Source: Metaruminococcus_A sp964607135
GTDB lineage: Bacteria > Bacillota > Clostridia > Oscillospirales > Ruminococcaceae
Length of the DNA: 23,806 bases
Assembly: GCA_964607135.1 (NCBI GenBank)
Contig: CAZSIV010000034.1
Span: forward strand, 1-23,806
Direction of reading: 5' to 3'
The translations under genes and the position numbers were made by a program. The first letter of the stretch is position 1. Each line of letters starts with the position of its first letter. The notes beneath the pieces were generated by a model. That model did no database searches. It saw only the letters and a program-made list of their open reading frames with translations, and was not told where the DNA came from. Shown here in pieces: positions 21,544 through 23,806 of the stretch.

Positions 21544-21828
21544 ATGGGCAGAAGTGTTAAGAAAGGACCGTATGTACAGCCGGTTCTGTTAAAACGTGTT
21601 CAGAAGATGAACGAAAACGGGGAAAAGGTCGTCCTGAAGACCTGGAGCCGCGCTTCCACCATTTTCCCGGATTTTGTTGGCCATACCTTCGCAGTTCACG
21701 ACGGACGCAAGCATGTCCCGGTCTATGTGACCGAGGATATGGTGGGACACAAGCTCGGCGAGTTTGCTCCGACCAGAACCTATAGGGGCCATGCTGGTTC
21801 CAAGACATCAAATAACGGTAAGAAATAG
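21544..21828 (+). CDS. rpsS: 30S ribosomal protein S19
   Basis: Small-subunit head protein that contacts S13 and the A-site region. It has 94 residues with the family start MGRSVKKGPYVQP and the C-terminal GHKLGEFAPTRTYRGHAG. The ribosome binding site GGAAAGGAGA (21523-21532) is 11-13 nt from this ATG. A different ATG at 21536 is better spaced but opens an unrelated 18-codon frame. Confidence 0.96.
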   Translation: MGRSVKKGPYVQPVLLKRVQKMNENGEKVVLKTWSRASTIFPDFVGHTFAVHDGRKHVPVYVTEDMVGHKLGEFAPTRTYRGHAGSKTSNNGKK

Positions 21829-21847
21829 GCCGGAAGGAGGATTTTGA

Positions 21848-22183
21848 ATGGAAGCAAGGGCTTATCTCAGACATGCCCGCATCGCCCCGAGAAAGGTTCA
21901 GATTGTTCTGGATTTAATCCGCAATAAGCCGGCCGGCCTCGCTATGGCGATTTTGAAAAATACACCGAAAGCCGCGTCTGCGCCTCTGGCAAAGCTTCTG
22001 GCATCGGCGATTGCCAATGCCGAAAACAACCACAACATGAACAGAGACGAGCTTTATGTGGCCGAGTGCTTCGTTACCCCCGGACCGACCCTGAAACGGA
22101 TCCGCCCGAGAGCGCAGGGCAGGGCCTTTAAAGTGCTCAAAAGAACGTCGCATGTCACGCTGGTCCTGAAGGAAAAGGAATAA
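21848..22183 (+). CDS. rplV: 50S ribosomal protein L22
   Basis: Large-subunit protein whose hairpin narrows the exit tunnel. It is 111 residues, beginning MEARAYLRHARIAPRKVQIV. The beta-hairpin segment PGPTLKRIRPRAQGRAFKV near residue 78 is the macrolide-associated tunnel loop and looks intact. AAGGAGG at 21834-21840 is eight bases upstream of the ATG. Confidence 0.97.
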   Translation: MEARAYLRHARIAPRKVQIVLDLIRNKPAGLAMAILKNTPKAASAPLAKLLASAIANAENNHNMNRDELYVAECFVTPGPTLKRIRPRAQGRAFKVLKRTSHVTLVLKEKE

Positions 22184-22203
22184 GCTGAAAGAGGAGGTAA
22201 ACT

Positions 22204-22914
22204 ATGGGACAGAAAGTAAACCCACACGGTTTTAGAGTGGGCGTTATCAAAGACTGGGATTCCCGCTGGTTTGTGAACGACGCTGCTTTCGGCGATACTC
22301 TCGTTGAGGATTACAAGATTCGCAAATATCTGAAAAAGAACTTGTACGCAGCAGGCGTTCCGCGGATTGAAATCGAGCGCGACGCCCTCAAAATAAGAAT
22401 CCACATCCATTGTGCGAAGCCGGGCCTCGTCATCGGCCGCGGCGGTTCCGAAATCGAGAAGCTCCGCGCGACCCTGCAGAAAATGCTCGGCAAAACGGTG
22501 TTAATCAACATCGTCGAGGTAAAGCAGCCGGATCTCAACGCGCAGCTGGTCGCTGAAAACATCGCTTCTCAGCTCGAGCGCAGAATTTCGTTCCGCCGCG
22601 CGATGAAGCAGTGCATCGGCAGAACGATGCGCCTTGGCGCGAAGGGGATCAAAACCGCTGTTTCCGGCCGTCTGGGCGGCGCTGAAATCGCCCGTTCCGA
22701 AAGCTATCACGAGGGGACGATCCCTCTCCAGACCATCCGCGCCGACATCGATTACGGCTTTGCTGAGGCGAATACCACCTATGGTAAGATCGGCGTAAAG
22801 GTATGGATTTATAAAGGCGAGGTTCTCAAAGGCGAGATCGGAGCTTCTTCCTCCCGCAGAAACGAGAGAACCGAAAACCGCAGAAGACCCCGCAGGGAAG
22901 GAGGTAGCAAGTAA
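22204..22914 (+). CDS. rpsC: 30S ribosomal protein S3
   Basis: Small-subunit head protein at the mRNA entry site. The type 2 KH domain is marked by KPGLVIGRGGSEIEKLR near residue 77, and the C-terminal domain by DYGFAEANTTYGKIGVKVWI. At 236 residues it is longer than many homologues because of a basic Arg/Glu-rich tail (RRNERTENRRRPRREGGSK). GAGGAGG is at 22191-22197. The stop overlaps the rplP start by one base. Confidence 0.97.
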   Translation: MGQKVNPHGFRVGVIKDWDSRWFVNDAAFGDTLVEDYKIRKYLKKNLYAAGVPRIEIERDALKIRIHIHCAKPGLVIGRGGSEIEKLRATLQKMLGKTVLINIVEVKQPDLNAQLVAENIASQLERRISFRRAMKQCIGRTMRLGAKGIKTAVSGRLGGAEIARSESYHEGTIPLQTIRADIDYGFAEANTTYGKIGVKVWIYKGEVLKGEIGASSSRRNERTENRRRPRREGGSK

Positions 22915-23339
22915 TGCTGTTACCGAAGCGCGTAAAATACCGCCGTGTCCACAGAGGGCGGATGACCGGAAAGGCGACCCGCGGCAACACGGTTTCGCAC
23001 GGCGAATACGGCTTGCAGGCCTTGCAGCCGGCGTGGATCACCTCGAATCAGATCGAGGCGGCCCGTATCGCCATGACCCGTTACATCAAACGTGGCGGTC
23101 AGGTTTGGATCAAAATTTTCCCGGATAAGCCGGTGACGGAGAAGCCCGCTGAGACCCGAATGGGTTCCGGTAAGGGTTCGCCGGAGTACTGGGTGGCTGT
23201 CGTAAAGCCGGGCAGAGTTCTCTTTGAGATCGCCGGCGTTTCCGAAGAGGCGGCCAGGGAGGCTATGCGTCTTGCAATGCATAAGCTGCCGATCAAGTGC
23301 AAATTCGTATCTAAGGAACAGACAGGCGGTGAGCAATAA
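22914..23339 (+). CDS. rplP: 50S ribosomal protein L16
   Basis: Large-subunit protein near the A-site tRNA. The 141 residues begin MLLPKRVKYRRVHRGRMTGK, with FPDKPVTEKPAETRMGSGKG near residue 69, the conserved loop whose Arg is hydroxylated in some bacteria. Its start overlaps the rpsC stop and its stop overlaps the rpmC start (TAATG at both ends); an AAGGAGG lies within the end of rpsC. Confidence 0.97.
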   Translation: MLLPKRVKYRRVHRGRMTGKATRGNTVSHGEYGLQALQPAWITSNQIEAARIAMTRYIKRGGQVWIKIFPDKPVTEKPAETRMGSGKGSPEYWVAVVKPGRVLFEIAGVSEEAAREAMRLAMHKLPIKCKFVSKEQTGGEQ

Positions 23340-23545
23340 TGAAAGCTGTAGAAATTCGTGACTTGTCACTTACCGAGATCAACCAGAAGGTGAGCGATTT
23401 GAAAGAAGAGCTCTTCAATCTGCGCTTCCAGCTCGCGGTCAACCAGCTTGAGAATCCGCAGCGGATCAAGGCTGTGAAGAAAGATATTGCCCGTTTGAAA
23501 ACGGTTCTTCGTGAGCGCGAGCTCAAGGAAGCCGCTGAGAAGTAA
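23339..23545 (+). CDS. rpmC: 50S ribosomal protein L29
   Basis: Small two-helix large-subunit protein beside the tunnel exit, 68 residues, beginning MKAVEIRDLSLTEINQKV. The LKEELFNLRFQLAVNQLENP and RIKAVKKDIARLKTVL segments are diagnostic. It overlaps rplP by one base, and its ribosome binding site (GGCGGTGAG) lies inside the end of rplP. Confidence 0.96.
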   Translation: MKAVEIRDLSLTEINQKVSDLKEELFNLRFQLAVNQLENPQRIKAVKKDIARLKTVLRERELKEAAEK

Positions 23546-23562
23546 GGAAGGAGGATTAGGCT

Positions 23563-23806
23563 GTGAGTGAAAGAAACCTCAGAAAAACGAGGGTAGGCAC
23601 GGTTGTCAGCAATAAGATGGACAAAACGGTCGTCGTCTCGATTGCCGACAATGTCAGACATCCTCTTTACAAAAAGATCATCAAACGCACCGTGAAGCTG
23701 AAGGCCCACGACGAAGGGAACGCCTGTAATATCGGCGATAAGGTGGAAATTATGGAGACCCGTCCGCTGTCTAAGGACAAAAGATGGAGAGTTGTAGAAA
23801 TACTTG
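23563..23806 (+). CDS. rpsQ: 30S ribosomal protein S17 (cut by window edge)
   Basis: Primary 16S rRNA-binding protein with an OB fold. A GTG at 23563, about nine bases after AAGGAGG, starts MSERNLRKTRVGTVVSNKMD. The KTVVVSIADNVRHPLYKKII and VEIMETRPLSKDKRWRVVEI segments fit S17. 81 codons are present without a stop; the family is about 85 residues, so only the last few are missing at the right edge. Confidence 0.94.
   Translation, partial: MSERNLRKTRVGTVVSNKMDKTVVVSIADNVRHPLYKKIIKRTVKLKAHDEGNACNIGDKVEIMETRPLSKDKRWRVVEIL

Overview
The window is a chromosomal segment of a GC-rich Gram-positive anaerobe, most likely a Clostridia member near Oscillospirales/Ruminococcaceae. The basis is a fab/acc fatty-acid cluster in Firmicutes-like order, strong AAGGAGG ribosome binding sites, a short archaeal/eukaryal-type ProRS, a UPF0251-Mrp-NifX-like operon and a canonical S10 ribosomal operon. 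The taxonomic placement is inference; no rRNA is present.

Layout. Positions 1-381: a gene-free stretch packed with short perfect inverted repeats, most with 3-nt loops, ending in a probable promoter. Positions 382-8046: a one-strand type II fatty-acid synthesis operon (fabH, fabG, fabF, accB, fabZ, accC, accD, accA, acpP) closed by an intrinsic terminator at 8069-8103. It carries all four acetyl-CoA carboxylase subunits, condensing enzymes, ketoreductase, dehydratase and the carrier protein, but no malonyl transacylase (FabD) and no enoyl reductase. Positions 8280-10022: a near-consensus promoter driving a UPF0251 DNA-binding protein, an Mrp/NBP35 P-loop ATPase and a NifX/NifB-type small protein that is frameshifted as read here.

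Positions about 10300-16670 are a low-GC island, sharply different in base and codon use from both flanks. It opens with a truncated IS3-type orfA and holds debris of a cell-surface glycan cluster: a GT2 pseudogene, an intact DUF2142-like membrane protein, the C-terminal end of a Wzt-type ABC exporter subunit, an intact 999-residue three-module glycosyltransferase (GT2 + GT2 + WsaF-like) and two abutting fragments (a possible methyltransferase start and the C-terminal half of a sugar-phosphate transferase). It looks like a rhamnan-type polysaccharide locus collapsed by deletions. A metagenomic mis-join cannot be excluded from sequence alone.

Positions 16698-18270 return to host-like sequence with proS, its own promoter and a terminator. 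From 18300 to the right edge runs the S10 operon: promoter, a leader of about 310 nt with alternative stems and an intrinsic terminator 78 nt before rpsJ (a likely attenuator), then rpsJ, rplC, rplD, rplW, rplB, rpsS, rplV, rpsC, rplP, rpmC and rpsQ, the last cut by the window edge.

Most notable for follow-up: the inverted-repeat array and the palindrome lying between the -35 and -10 of the fab promoter; the S10 leader attenuator; the decayed glycan island with its three-module glycosyltransferase; and the frameshifted NifX-like gene.
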